Assembly: GCA_027924585.1 (NCBI GenBank)
Contig: BSBM01000764.1
Span: forward strand, 1,940,001-2,004,000
DNA length: 64,000 nucleotides
Direction of reading: 5' to 3'
Source: Larix kaempferi
Taxonomy: Eukaryota; Streptophyta; Pinopsida; Pinales; Pinaceae
This document shows, piece after piece, positions 46,501 through 57,749 of the stretch (the stretch's first letter is position 1; each line of letters begins with the position of its first letter). Under the pieces are notes generated by a model. It was not told the DNA's origin. It searched no databases and saw nothing but the letters and a program-made list of their open reading frames with translations. A program made the position numbers and the translations under genes.

Positions 46501-47412
46501 TGCTACTAGGCAATTGAGTTTGGAAGGCTAGTCTTCGGCAACCTCATCTGTCTATTCACTCCCAAGTAGGTTCTCCTTGCTAGTCTCTAGCATCTTAAAT
46601 TTCATTGTGTGTGTGTTGAGCAAAAATTTACACTAAAACCCTAAAAAATTAAAATCTCAAAAATCAACCGTTAGAATCATTTTTCCTTTAAAACCCACTA
46701 ATGATATATGCTTAAACCTCCATATCTTAAGTTTCATTTAATTCTGACCCCGTTTACCCTTAGAACTAGGAACTAGTCTCCCACTGATTTCGCCCTCCTT
46801 GGGCATTTTAGCCAGTCACACTATTGGGTTATTTTCCAGGTTGTGGGTATTCTTGATTTGAGCCTAGAGTGTAGTTTTATCACAAGAAATCAAGTTTCGT
46901 TGGTTGGAAGTGATTAAAAGCTTTAATCTCTCGCTGCCCTAGGTCCATTTGACTCACTGTTTAACCATTTCCTTGCGCAGTTTTACTCCAGCACTTCACT
47001 TCCATTTCATGGTAACTCCCTAGACTATTTCAGCCATTAAATCACTAAGCTCATCCTATTTTCTAATCATCTTGATTGTTGTTCACTCAATACATCATTA
47101 TTATTTCACTACTTGTGTCCATCAGTTGGATGAATTTAGACTTAGGAGCTCACCTACACTCATTCCTTGTTTTCAGTTCTTATTCTTTTGGGTTTGGGTG
47201 TATTTTTGTCCCTCAACCATCACTGGTTGAGCGGGGTCTCCCACTCGACTTGGCTAAGTGCCTCGTCGAAAGTGACAATTGCCTTGTCCATTGTGACTTC
47301 CATTCATTAAGCGGAGGACTTGGCCATTGCTAGTTACACCTTCCTAGTTGTCCATCCTTTACCATCCCTGTTGGGACACCTCACTTCAACAGCTAGAGTT
47401 TGTGTGATAACA
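43528..47412 (+). repeat. E4 5' LTR (3.9 kb)
   Basis: 3885 bp. It aligns along its whole length with 53136-56965. The first bases are TATTATCACA, a G-to-A change from the TGTTATCACA of the 3' copy; it ends TGTGATAACA, giving a perfect 10-bp inverted terminus in the 3' copy. A 58-bp tandem duplication (GACCTTGTGTATTGAG at 45773 and 45831) is unique to this copy. A TATA box lies at 46059-46066 (TATAAGAG). Short ORFs within it are duplicated in the other LTR and are not genes. Confidence 0.93.
46059..46066 (+). promoter_or_regulatory. TATA box of E4 5' LTR
   Basis: CTATAAGAGAATG, conserved at 55612-55619 in the 3' LTR. It places about 2.5 kb of U3 upstream and 1.35 kb of R-U5 downstream. Confidence 0.5.
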
Positions 47413-47416
47413 TTTT

Positions 47417-47436
47417 TGGCGCCATTGCCGGGGAGG
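47417..47436 (+). other. E4 primer binding site
   Basis: TGGCGCCATTGCCGGGGAGG, one mismatch from the Asp-tRNA-type site TGGCGCCGTTGCCGGGGA, four bases after the LTR end. Confidence 0.88.
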
Positions 47437-47612
47437 TAGAGGCCTACCCGTTTTTGCTTGAGTTTAAGTCTTTTTGTTTGTTTGTTTTCCTTTCATCTTC
47501 ACATTTACACTTAAAATCTGTTGGCTAGATTTGTTTTTATTTGCATAATTATTTCAGCCAACACATTTTTGTCTCACTCACCACTTCCCCTTCGACATTC
47601 CACCTTCGGCGA

Positions 47613-48640
47613 ATGAGGTATCTAGTTCACCTGGAGACTCCACCCCACAGCTCCACTAGAGGCTGAACCCATCCATATAACCTACGCAGCCTTGATCATT
47701 TTGACACATCATGTAGCACGCCTATCAATTATGTCAGAATAAATTTTTGAGACCTTTCCCTTGCACCCGCTAGAATGCCTGCTCCGAAAAGTGATGTAAT
47801 GGCGTGCAGGATGACCATGAAAGTACTATCTCACTTAGTTGAGCTAATCACTAATGTCATGCTCCTGCTAAAACAACAAGATGAAGATAATAGGGAATGT
47901 GACCGACACATTCGACACATTTACAAGGGAGCTTATAACTGTTCCACCCCGTCTTCCCAGGTCCTCACTCGGGGCCAATTGGATAAGAAGAAAGGAAACC
48001 CAACGAGCCCTGGTCATACGAAGATCAGTCCCGAGAGCCTGAAAAGAAATAGTCCTCAGCCTAGTCCTAGTCCCAAGAGATCCCAAGGAAAGGATAAACC
48101 CAACCCAAAGGGACAAACGATTCCGAAACCAAACCCCAGGATTATGACTAGGGAGAAGGAGGGCCCTAGAACAAAAGAGACAGATGTGCCTAAAGACGTG
48201 ACCAAATCTAACCCAAAGCCAGAAGCAAAAGCCACTCCTTCGCAGGCAAATAGGTGGAAAAGGGACGTCAAAAATCTCGAGAAAATCTCTAATGAAGAGT
48301 CCTATAGCCTGGACCCCATTAAGGTAAGTGTTTCAAGCAAGCTATCCAACTCCTCGATTCAAGTCTCTCTGAAGGAGCTGGTCAAAGTCCCAGCCGTCAG
48401 AGCCCAGATCATGGAATTCCTCAGCATTAAGACCACCCCGATTAGCAAGGTGAAACAGTATGACTTTCAATTTGGCATAGGAAACTATTTGTCCAAGCTC
48501 AACATGCCTATACCCCTAAGTGAAATCTTGAAGATTCCCGAGATGCATGATAGAGCCCACACTTTCTGGGGGGTACAACCAAAAAGGAACCCTCCTCAGA
48601 AACCAATTGAGGTCACACATGACCCCCCAATAAACATCCA
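47613..48640 (+). pseudogene. E4 gag-like N-terminal region, lacking a canonical capsid
   Basis: The frame can start at ATG 47613 (MRYLVHLETPPHS), with stops near 47664 and 47742, or at ATG 47775 (MPAPKSDVMACR). The first part has a short helical segment (LSHLVELITNVMLLLKQQDE), then a basic Lys/Pro/Ser/Arg-rich stretch to about residue 150. No Retrotrans_gag capsid motif and no CCHC knuckle are visible, unlike E1 and E2. The segment LKELVKVPAVRAQIMEFLSI lies just before protease and looks like the conserved pre-protease region of plant gypsy elements. A gag deletion is the simplest reading. Confidence 0.65.
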
Positions 48641-49166
48641 CAGTGTATCTAGTAACTCTGAGGGGTGCCCTCCATTTTATGTTTCCCTTGAGGTAAAGAA
48701 ACTTATACTCCACAATTGCATGTTGGATTTGGCCATTGAGGTCAACATCATGCCACTGTGAGTAATGGAACAACTCGAGCTAACCCCCTCCAGGCCTTTT
48801 AGGAATCTGTGTGGAATGGACTCTCGTCCGGTAGAGGTAGTGGGAGTTATTGAAAATTTCCATGTGAAACTAGCTGTGTGCCCTGACATCAGGATTTCCA
48901 TGGAGGTTCTCATCCTCGACGTCCCAGATGTCTGGGGTATGCTCATGTCTAGAGAATGGGCCTCCAGGTTGGGTGGACACATTCAAATTGATCTCACTTA
49001 TGAAACCATCCCGAGGGGGCCTAGAAAAGACATTACTTTACTTAACAAGCCTCCAATGAAAGAACATGTAGAGACCTCGGACTACCTCTATGAAGAAGCC
49101 ATCCACCTGACAGATGAGGTAGGTAACTTTATGGTGTTGGCAAATTACTGGGAAGACATTAGGTGA
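48641..49166 (+). pseudogene. E4 protease with lost catalytic motif
   Basis: The sequence CMLDLAIEVNIMPL sits where retropepsins have DSGAS, so the Asp remains but the Ser-Gly is replaced by Leu-Ala. After a TGA at 48759-48761 the frame continues (VMEQLELTPSRPFRNLCGMD) with the conserved LDVPDVWGMLMSREWASRLGG. The fold is clear, but the enzyme would be inactive. Confidence 0.85.
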
Positions 49167-49196
49167 CACCCGTTCCCGCCTAGTGAAATATAGAAG

Positions 49197-49679
49197 ATGC
49201 ATTTTGATGGGGCTCGCTCTAGGCATGGTGCGGGAGCTGGGGTAGTTGTAACTTCTCCTGCTAGCGAGGAAACCTTATACTCATTTCGATTGGAGTTCGA
49301 TTTCACTAACAAGGTGGCGGAATATGAGGCCCTTCTCTTAGGACTCGAAATTGCCACGGAACGCAAAATTAAATGTTTAAGTGTTGTAGGTGACTCCGAC
49401 CTCGTGGTCTCTCAAATTAAAAAACAATTTGCTCCCAAGAATGATAGATTACGCACCTATAGAAATGATGTGTGGGACACCATTGAGTTATTTGACGCTT
49501 TCTCTATTAAAGCTGTCCCTAGAGAAGATAATCCATTGGCAGACGCACTAGCCGTGGCTACCACTACCTTTGAGGTCCCAGATGAGTTGAGTGAGCGGAA
49601 GTGCAAAGTCGAGGTCCTTTTTAGGCCTTTTGTGCCTGATAACAAGGAACATTGGCAGGTCTTTCAATATGATACCTAG
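49197..49679 (+). pseudogene. E4 archaeal-type RNase H before RT
   Basis: MHFDGARSRHGAGAGVVV (Asp), NKVAEYEALLLGLEI (Glu), SVVGDSDLVVSQI (Asp) and REDNPLADALAV (Asp) give the full catalytic set. It follows protease in the same frame and precedes RT. The region is free of stops from 49197 to 49676 and is the best preserved domain of the element. Confidence 0.87.
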
Positions 49680-49682
49680 ATA

Positions 49683-50650
49683 GTGCGTTTTCTGCAAAGA
49701 GTAGAAAATGCCCTCGATCCAATGATCACCCTGGAAGACCAGTCATCGAAACAATCACTGTGTAGCGTCAACTTGTTAGATCTATCCCTACCACTCGAAA
49801 ATAATTTCAATAGACATGACGAGTATAGAGGGGGCAAAGCTGAGCCCGTCGATGAAGTGATTGAGGTGAATATAGGCTCTTCAGTCTCCCCCAAGATGAT
49901 AAGGATTGGGAAGAATGAATCCAAGGAGGAACGCAGGAGAATCATAGAGCTAATCTACAAGTATAGAGACATTTTTTCCTAGACATATGATGATTTAAAA
50001 ACTTACGATAAGTCGGTCATTGAACACACTATCCCACTGGTAGACGGTACCAAACCATACAGACAAAAAATAAGAAATGTCAACCCAAAACTTGCCCTTT
50101 TGATCAAGAAGGAAATTGAGAAAATGGTGGTTGTCAGAATCATCTGACCTATGAGACACACCACTTGGGTATCCAACCCTATGATAGTAAGGAAGAAAAA
50201 TGGTGAAATCCGGATATGCATTGATTTCAGGAATCTGAATCGGGCCTGCCTCAAGGATAACTACCCTTTGCCCAATATGGAGAACTTGTTGCAAAGTGTC
50301 ACTGGGGCAGGGATGCTGTCCATGTTAGATGGTTTCATGGGGTACAACTAGGTCTAGATTAAGAAGGAATTTAGGGGAAAAAATATGTTCACCACCCCGT
50401 GGGGAACCTATGAGTACATCCGCATGCCTTTCGGATTACTAAATGCCAGATCCACTTTCCAAACGGCTATGGACCAGGATTTTAGTGACCTGATAGGAAA
50501 AATCATTGTCATATACCAGGATGACCTGACTATGTTCTCCAAGGATAGGGAAGACCATGTGGACCACTAGAGGAAAGTCTTTGACAGATGTAGAAAGTTT
50601 GGGATATCCCTCAATCCAAGAAATTCAAACTTCAGGATTGATGAAGGAAA
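49683..50650 (+). pseudogene. E4 reverse transcriptase
   Basis: 49683-49982 encodes the RT N-terminal linker (ERRRIIELIYKYRDIFS). After stops at 49980 and 50146 the palm follows: WVSNPMIVRKKNGEIRICID, FRNLNRACLKDNYPLP, MLSMLDGFMGYN, two stops at 50349 and 50355, then FTTPWGTYEYIRMPFGL. The catalytic motif is YQDD (IVIYQDDLTMFSK), with both aspartates kept, where most gypsy elements have YLDD or YVDD. Another stop is at 50568. Confidence 0.9.
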
Positions 50651-51330
50651 GTTGTTGGGACACATTGTGTCCAAGGTGGGAATCAGGATTGACCCAAAGA
50701 GAATCCATGCTATCAAAGATATCTCGCCCCCTTGCAACATTACCGTGCTTAGGTCTTTCTTTTGGAATATTAAATTCGTAAGAAGATTCATCCCAAACCT
50801 GGCTGAGTTGGAAAATCCCTTAAATGCTCTATTAAAGAAGGATGCCAAGTTCATTTGGAGCAAGGAGTGCGGGGAGGCATTCATCAAATTAAAGAAGGCC
50901 ATATTTTCTTCTCCTGTCCTGATCTTCCCTGATTACAGCAAGGACTTCCTAATCTATTCATACGCCTCTGAGGACACCATTGCAGGAGTCCTGTTGCAAA
51001 AGAACAAAGACAATCACGAGCAACCCATCGCCTTCATGAGAAAAATTCTCAGAGATGCGGAAATCAAGTACACTACTACTGAGAAGCAAGCATACGCTCT
51101 GGTCAAAGATTTGAAACATTTTCGAACCTATGTGGGTTTCTCCAAGATTAAAGTATATGTACCCTATCAAGCTGTGAAAGATATTCTATCTCAAACAGAC
51201 GGAATCGGTGCAAGGGGAAACTAGATCTCCAGGATTCAAGAGTACCACTTAGAAATTAAGCCAATAAAAATCGTGAAAGGAAAAGGATTGGCCCAGCTAT
51301 TGAATCACAAGAAAAGTAATGTCTAGGTAA
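50651..51330 (+). pseudogene. E4 RT thumb and gypsy RNase H
   Basis: 50652-51224 covers MLGHIVSKVGIRIDPKR (thumb), NIKFVRRFIPNLAELENPL and the RNase H core (DYSKDFLIYSYASEDTIAGV, AEIKYTTTEKQAYALV). The first catalytic Asp of the usual DAS motif is absent (YAS), as in E1. A stop at 51222 precedes ISRIQEYHLEIKP, and another at 51325 follows NHKKSNV. Confidence 0.85.
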
Positions 51331-52655
51331 ACCAAGTTGGCAAGAGTGGGGAGACTGACATGAGCATCAATGGGCTGCAAGAGCACGAATGGTATAGAGA
51401 TATAATTTTCTACCTGAAATACCTAATGTGCCCCGATTACCTAGTTGATCACCAAAGGAGGGCCCTCAGGTTGAAGGCCTCAAGGTTTGTCCTTATGCAA
51501 GATGGCTTGGGATGGAGAAACCTGGATGGAATTATCCTAAAGTGTGTTATGCTTGATGAGTCACATGTGATTATCAGATAAATGCATTCCGGGTTGTGTG
51601 GTGGCCATTATGCCCCTAGAACAACTGCAGCTAAGATCATGAGGGAAGGTTACTACTGGCCCACGATGTTCAGAGATGTTCACAACTATGTAAAGACATG
51701 CCAAGAATGTCAATTCTTCACTGGGAAACCTAGACTACTTGCTTTACCCCTAAACCCTATGATATTAGAAGCACCTTTCCAGCAATGGGGAATGGACTTT
51801 GTGGGACCATTTGATGTAAATTCGAGCAATGGTTACAAGTATATCCTCACCTACACTGACTATTTCACCCGTTGGGTTGAGTCTATCCCTACGAAGAAGG
51901 CTACGGCTGTCGTCGTGGTAAAAGTTTTAGAAGAAAATATTGTCTCAAGGTATGGGTGTCCTCTCAAACTCACTACGGATAATTCCAAGGCTTTTAGCAA
52001 AGTAGAAATGTCAATTTTCTGCCTCAATCATGGCATAGTGTTATCCCACTCTTCGAACTATTACCCCCAGGGTAACAGGCTAGCTGAGTCAAGTAACAAG
52101 AACCTCATTAGGCTCCTCAAAAGGATGGTGGGGGACAATAGACGAAGTTGGGACAACAAGCTGAAATATGTTGTTTGGGCCGACAGAACTATGGTAAAAA
52201 GGATAACAGGTAGATCCCCATTTGAACTGGTGTATGGACAAGACTGCAGACTCCCCATCAACTTGCAGATCCCTGTTTATGAGTTGTTGCACCAATGTGG
52301 ATCTGATTAAGAATCAATCCAAGCAAGGATTGATAAATTGGTCGAACTCGATGAGAAGAGAAGAGAAGCTTTTGACAGGACTGTCATAGAGTAAGAAAGG
52401 ATAAAGGGGACTTTTGATTAGAGCACCCAAAATGAACACTTGAAGGTTGGTGATGTGGTCTTATTTTGGGATAAACACAAAGAGAAACCTCGAAAACATG
52501 GCAAGTTGGATAGGCTGTGGATGGGCTCGTAAAGGGTTGCCAGAATAGCAGGAAAGGGGTGTGTACGTTTGGAGACACTGGAAGGTGAGGAACTTGAGCT
52601 GCCTATAAATGGGAGGTTGTTGAAACATTACTTCCCACCTATGGACAATGAGTGA
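51331..52655 (+). pseudogene. E4 integrase
   Basis: The frame continues to TGA 52653-52655. The zinc-binding N-terminus is HSGLCGGHYAPRTTA followed by CQECQFF (His-Cys finger, 51585-51720). The DDE core follows: GMDFVGPFDV, LTTDNSKAFSKVE and GNRLAESSNKNLI supply Asp, Asp and Glu. The C-terminal domain holds VGDVVLFWDKHKEKPRKHGK and ends LKHYFPPMDNE. Stops at 51579-51581, 52308-52310, 52392, 52419 and 52530 break it. No frameshift is seen. Confidence 0.9.
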
Positions 52656-53135
52656 CCCTTATCCCTTCCCCTTTTTGCGGCAAATAAGCTCTCGAGAACA
52701 ACAGCCAGTTGTCCTCCACCTTTGACTATCCTATCTTCAGTGAAAACCAGTTTGCCCCAGTTTTGTTTTCTTTTATATACTTTTTGTACCATAGTTTCCA
52801 TTCTGTTGTTTTTGCACCTTCTTACACCTCTTGTGTCGGCCTAATAAATTTAAAATGTTGTAGAGTTAATTTCATTATTGATATATTTCATTTCAGCATT
52901 GTCATTTTGTTTATTTCTGTTGGATTATATTATATACATTGTATGTCCTTACGAGTGGTCTGCAGAGATTGGTATAGCGTCTGCTTTTTAAAGGAATAGG
53001 TACACATATGATGATGACGCAGATAGCATGTACATGCATGCACTCTGATGGTGATGAGAGGGGTGCTACAGACCAGAGATTCTGTGGTTCTCGAGCATTC
53101 TCTACCTTAGAGCACTCATCCCAGCTGGAGCTAGA
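52656..53135 (+). other. E4 3' noncoding region
   Basis: 480 bp between the integrase stop and the 3' LTR. A GATGAGAGGGG purine run at about 53051-53061 is the best polypurine-tract candidate but lies about 75 bp from the LTR, so the tract may be mutated. No gene is seen. Confidence 0.5.
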
Positions 53136-56100
53136 TGTTATCACATCCATGTTAGCTAGAGATACCATGCTGTAGATTGTATGGTTAGGGACCGTACTAT
53201 AATTTTTTTTTCCAGATCAGAGATCGGATACCTTCAGAGGAGGCACACAGTTTTGTTTAGATTTCCCTGAGCATGTATATTAGGCAGGACAGATGGCTTT
53301 ATTATATTATCCAAACATGTTACTTAGCATTTACTGTAGGATCACCCTTCCTTGCCAGGCTTTGATATGAGCCTATTGATATATATGCCCAGTCTTGAAT
53401 TGATTGAGACTATCACAAAGTATTGTTGGTTTACTATTACTGCCTTGATTCAACAGAGATCCAGTTTAGAGACAGCCTCAGTAGCAGGTATATGGTGCGG
53501 CAGGTATTGCATTTGATGTTTATTGCTTATGATTGTTGCTTAGACTTGTTTATACATGTTAGTACACTAACTTTGCATATGATGATTGATTTGGTGATCT
53601 AGCTATTGTTATGATATGTGATTGGGCCCTTGGTGATGTCAGTCCACCCTTTCCAATAGGATCCTGTCTATGCACACCAGATCATATCCTCACTACTGGT
53701 ATAGACTTGGTCACTTAGTCCCCCTAGGAAGTTGACTTTGGATCCACCTTCACTCTCTCCACCCATCCAACTCATCCATGATAGTCTTTCCCAACTTGGA
53801 TTCCGATTTGTGACCTTGAGGATCCCTTTCCCCACTGATATCTGAGTATGCCATGATTCCCTGTTTACTGTTCCTCGGCTATTTATTGTGTGAGATGCAC
53901 TCTCAGACCTGGGATTTTCTCCTGTCGGTTGCCCTCGATGTTGCAATGTAGTTAGGATTGTGTAGCCTCACCGGGTGTTCCACATTGGTCATCGAAGCAT
54001 ATATTGCTCACCCCCATTAATTTGCAGTATGAGAACCATGTTTAAATCTATCGAGATATGTATGTATCCCAAAAGGGCCTTGATGTAAATGAAGAAATGA
54101 AGAAATGTAAATCAAGCCAAAAAGGCTATTGTATTGTAAATGTAAAATCTAGCCAAAAAAGGGCTAAGTATGAAATTCATTGTAAAATACATGCAATGTG
54201 TTTGTAAACACACATGGACAGAGGTCAGCCGTACATGTTAGCATTTGTAGTGGTTATTTCCTCACCTAGTCTTGCGGGGCGAGGAGGTGAGAGGGAGCAA
54301 GGGACAAGGTCAAGATTGTCCCTTAGAGTCTCAAGTTATGATTTGTCGAAGACCCAGTTTGGCGGCTCTAGAAAAGAACCTCATGGAGTCTTCGGGGCAC
54401 ATATGTGAATTGTGAGATACTTGTTAGATGACCAGTGGTGGTTTCCCTTCTCTATGCCCATTTGTGAGGCACCACCCTTCCCCGTGTTTTGTCATGGCAT
54501 GCTTATCTCAGTGGACCCCCGCTTTCCCGAGCTGTCCAAAGGGTCGTATGATCGTTATCCTCGTCATCCCTTGTCCTTCACTTTATTTTCCACCTCACCT
54601 AGAGTCAGCTAGGTTGTCAATTCTGTAGGTTTTCCATAGCAGTTTGAGTCTTTTTGGATGTGGTGGGCCCACCTCACCTGGGGCCTTATATTTTCTGAGA
54701 TTTAATGTAATTCTTGATCACCATATTATTGTCATATTGTTTAGTAATGTACTAACTTGTATAAGGAAGCCTTTCACTTCATGATTGCATACAGGTATTT
54801 AGCTAGCACTATTGTTGACAAGCCAAAAATGGGCCCAAAAAAATGTTGCAACCAGAATTTTGATTTTGGTCAATTATTATCTACAGGGGACCCATATGAG
54901 CTTCCAAGTGACAGAATGCAAAAAGATCGAGGCGTTTGTGAGATTTTTAATTATTATGGGTCATTAATGACATGTTTTAATAAAAATCATGGATTTTGGG
55001 CAAATAATGCCTAAGTGATGGATCGGGGTCATTCGAGTGGTCATTCCTACTATTTTTGGGGTCCATGATCACATTGCAGTAGACGGTTTCGCAATCCGGG
55101 CACTAAAAGTGGGTCAAAATCCCAAATTTCATCTTCAGCCATATAAACCAGCAATAAAATACAAGGAAAATAAAAAATTGACAAAGGCAACTATAGCAAA
55201 AGGAAAAAATCAATGGCTAGCAAATAAAAGGGTGATTCCTAAGGTAAATTGGTAATGTTTAACATAGTATTTGTATGTTGTGGGGCCCTCTCTTGCCTAG
55301 CTCACTATTGGAGGTCAAATTTGCCCATAGGGGCGTTTTTTCTCCACCTTGGCAATTCGTTTTTGATGTATGGTTGTGTGTGGGACCTTGTGTATTGAGT
55401 TTGGGGGATAAAACCCAATATAGACACCCCCCAACATTGTTCTATCTATTGTATGGACCCACAATGGGCCCCTCTCCTCCACTTGTGTGCTTCTCTTGGG
55501 GCAATTCGCACCCCCCTCCATGAGCTCATCTCCACCATCAATTTGAGGCTTGGGAAAGTCAATCCCAACCATTCATTTTGGGCGAAAATGAGCTAGGATT
55601 TGAGCCATCTCTATAAGAGAATGATCTCACTCCATTGTTGTCTCTTGGCACATTTGTACACTTGAGTTTTCGATGATATAGAGCCATTCTTCCACAGTTC
55701 TTGAGAGTTTATGGATGGATATGTGTTACTTGACTGATATCTAGTTTTCCATAGCTTTGTTGAATTGCTAGTGTGTTGTTTCCACATTGTCCTTGGCCAT
55801 TCTATTTGCAGGTGAAGAGCTCAGCTGGAGGAGGGCGCATTTTTTGGAGTGGGAACCCCACAACTGCATGTTTTCTTCAGAGTATCAACAAGGGATTTGT
55901 TATTGCATTTTCAGCCTTCCAATTCTCTCATTTTAGTCATCTTTACTTGTTGGTTTCTCTTATTTTTTGTTGCATCACTGACTTGATCTTGTTTGTGGCA
56001 GGTACCTAGGACGAATTTGGCCACTGGAAGCTCAAAATGCAAAGGGAACATGCTGCTGCTCGGAAACTAAGTTTGGAAGGCTAGTCTTCGGCAACCTCAT

Positions 56101-56965
56101 CCATCTATTCACTCCCAAGTAGGTTCTCCTTGCTAGTCTCTAGGATCTTAAATTTCATTGTATGTGTGTTGAGCAGAAATTTACACTAAAACCCTAAAAA
56201 ATTAAAATCTCAAAAATCAACCGTTAAAGTTAGTTTTCCTTTAAAACCGACTAATGATATATGCTTGAACCTCCATATCTTAGGTTTCATTTAATTCTGA
56301 CCCCATTTACCCTTAGAACTAGGCACTGGTCTCCCACTGATTTCGCCCTCCTTGGGCATTTTAGCCAATCACACTGTTGGGTTATTTTTCGAGTTGTGGG
56401 TATTCTTGATTTGAGTCTAGAGCGTAGTTTTATCACAAGAAATCAAGTTTCCTCGGTTGGAAGTGATTAAAAGCGTTAATTTCTCGCTTCCCTAGGTCCA
56501 TTTGACTCACTATTTAAACATTTCCTTGGGCAGTTTTACTCCAGCACTTCACTTCCATTTCATGGTAACTCCCTAGACTATTTCAGCCATTAAATCACTA
56601 AGCTCATCCTATTTTCTAATCATCTTGATTGTTGGTCACTCAGTACATCATTATTATTTCACTACTTGTGTCCATCAGTCGGTTGAATTTAGACTTAGGA
56701 GCTCACCTACACTCATTCCTTGTTTTCAGTTCTTATTCTTTTGGTTTTGGGTGTATTTTTGTCCCTCAACCATCACTGGTTGAGCAGGGTCTCCCCTTCA
56801 ACTTGGCTAAGTGCCTCGTTGAAAGTGACAATCGCCTTGTCCGGTGTGAGTTCCGTTCATTCAGTAGAGGACTTGGCCATTGTTGGTTACACCTTCCTAG
56901 CTATCCATCCTCTACCATCCCTGTTGGGACACCTCACTTCAACAACTAGAGTTTGTGTGATAACA
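53136..56965 (+). repeat. E4 3' LTR (3.8 kb)
   Basis: 3830 bp, TGTTATCACA to TGTGATAACA. Relative to the 5' copy it lacks the 58-bp duplication at 45773-45888 and lacks about 30 bp between two GTTGAC direct repeats (present at 45207-45238, lost near 54815), which is typical of repeat-mediated deletion. It is followed by AGTGC. Confidence 0.93.
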
Positions 56966-56970
56966 AGTGC
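56966..56970. repeat. Target site duplication of E4, right copy
   Basis: AGTGC, identical to 43523-43527. Confidence 0.92.
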
Positions 56971-57401
56971 CCGCTGTCAGGCTGGGTGATCAGGAAGACG
57001 GAACTTCTAGAGAATTGACGTGAGAAGAAGATGTGTTGTCAAGCGAGGCGAGTACGAGGGAAAATATTCTAGAATAGGAGCTCACCAACCACAACAGCCA
57101 CGTTTGTAACAGAACCCATCCTTCCGTTTCTGCCTTAAATGACCAGAGATATTCCAACTGACAATCTCATGGGTTGAATGAAGGGTTGAACGGCAGGCTA
57201 AATGCGGATGGATGTCCTCAGCGTGAACGCATGGTTGAATGAAGGTTCGTTTGATGACCACATCCTGTAGGACAAAAACTAAATGCCAAGAATGTCTAGA
57301 AATATGAGATGATAGTCAATAAACCATAAAAGTGATAATAATTATTCATGATTCGTATGATTTTCAAATAAACGCATACCTGAGTCTGTTTGATGGTCTG
57401 A
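56971..57401. other. Spacer between E4 and E5, no gene
   Basis: Noncoding; short direct repeats of GGTTGAATGAAGG at about 57170 and 57231. It continues the sequence left of E4 (43107-43522). I see no recognisable feature. Confidence 0.4.
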
Positions 57402-57406
57402 ATGGC
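57402..57406. repeat. Target site duplication of E5, left copy
   Basis: ATGGC, repeated at 60748-60752. Confidence 0.92.
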
Positions 57407-57619
57407 TGCAACAACCCTATCCGGTTGGTGGGTTAAGAAGCAGATCCAACTTCCATGCTGAGAATAAATATATATGAATATTATAATAATTGATTGATAG
57501 ATGATAATGATTACAAATGAAGCTCGCCTTTATAGGCTTGAGCGTGTAAAATGAAGGATTACACCCTTTCATATAATACTTAACTAATTTAATTAATATT
57601 TTATTTTATATTTGTTACA
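57407..57619 (-). repeat. E5 3' LTR
   Basis: 213 bp, TGTAACAAATATAAAAT at its minus-strand start to a GCA end. I count about 14 differences from the other copy (60535-60747). A TATAAAGG on the minus strand at 57527-57534 is the likely TATA box. Confidence 0.92.
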
Positions 57620-57635
57620 TTGCCACCCCCTTTAA
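57620..57635 (-). other. E5 polypurine tract
   Basis: Minus strand reads TTTAAAGGGGGTGGCAA directly before the LTR start TGTAACAAA. Confidence 0.85.
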
Positions 57636-57749
57636 AGGGAGCTTTTTCCTCAAAGTTGTATTTGCGAACATCATCTTTTATTCTTGATTTGTGTTGATGC
57701 TTGATTTGAGTTAAGTGATCTGGACTGGTCTCTTATCTTGATGATGGCC

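Larger units (their letters stand above)
43528..56965 (+). mobile_element. E4: complete Ty3/gypsy element with 3.8-3.9-kb LTRs
   Basis: 13.4 kb, AGTGC target duplications, primer site at 47417-47436 and one polyprotein frame (47613-52655). The LTRs are several percent diverged, with indels, so the element is older than E2. Domain order is short gag-like region, protease, archaeal-type RNase H, RT, gypsy RNase H, integrase. LTRs make up more than half of its length. Confidence 0.93.

Noticed and set aside
47076-47333. 85-codon ORF, repeated at 56629-56949
   Set aside because: It is present in both LTRs of E4 with length differences; it belongs to U5, not to a host gene.
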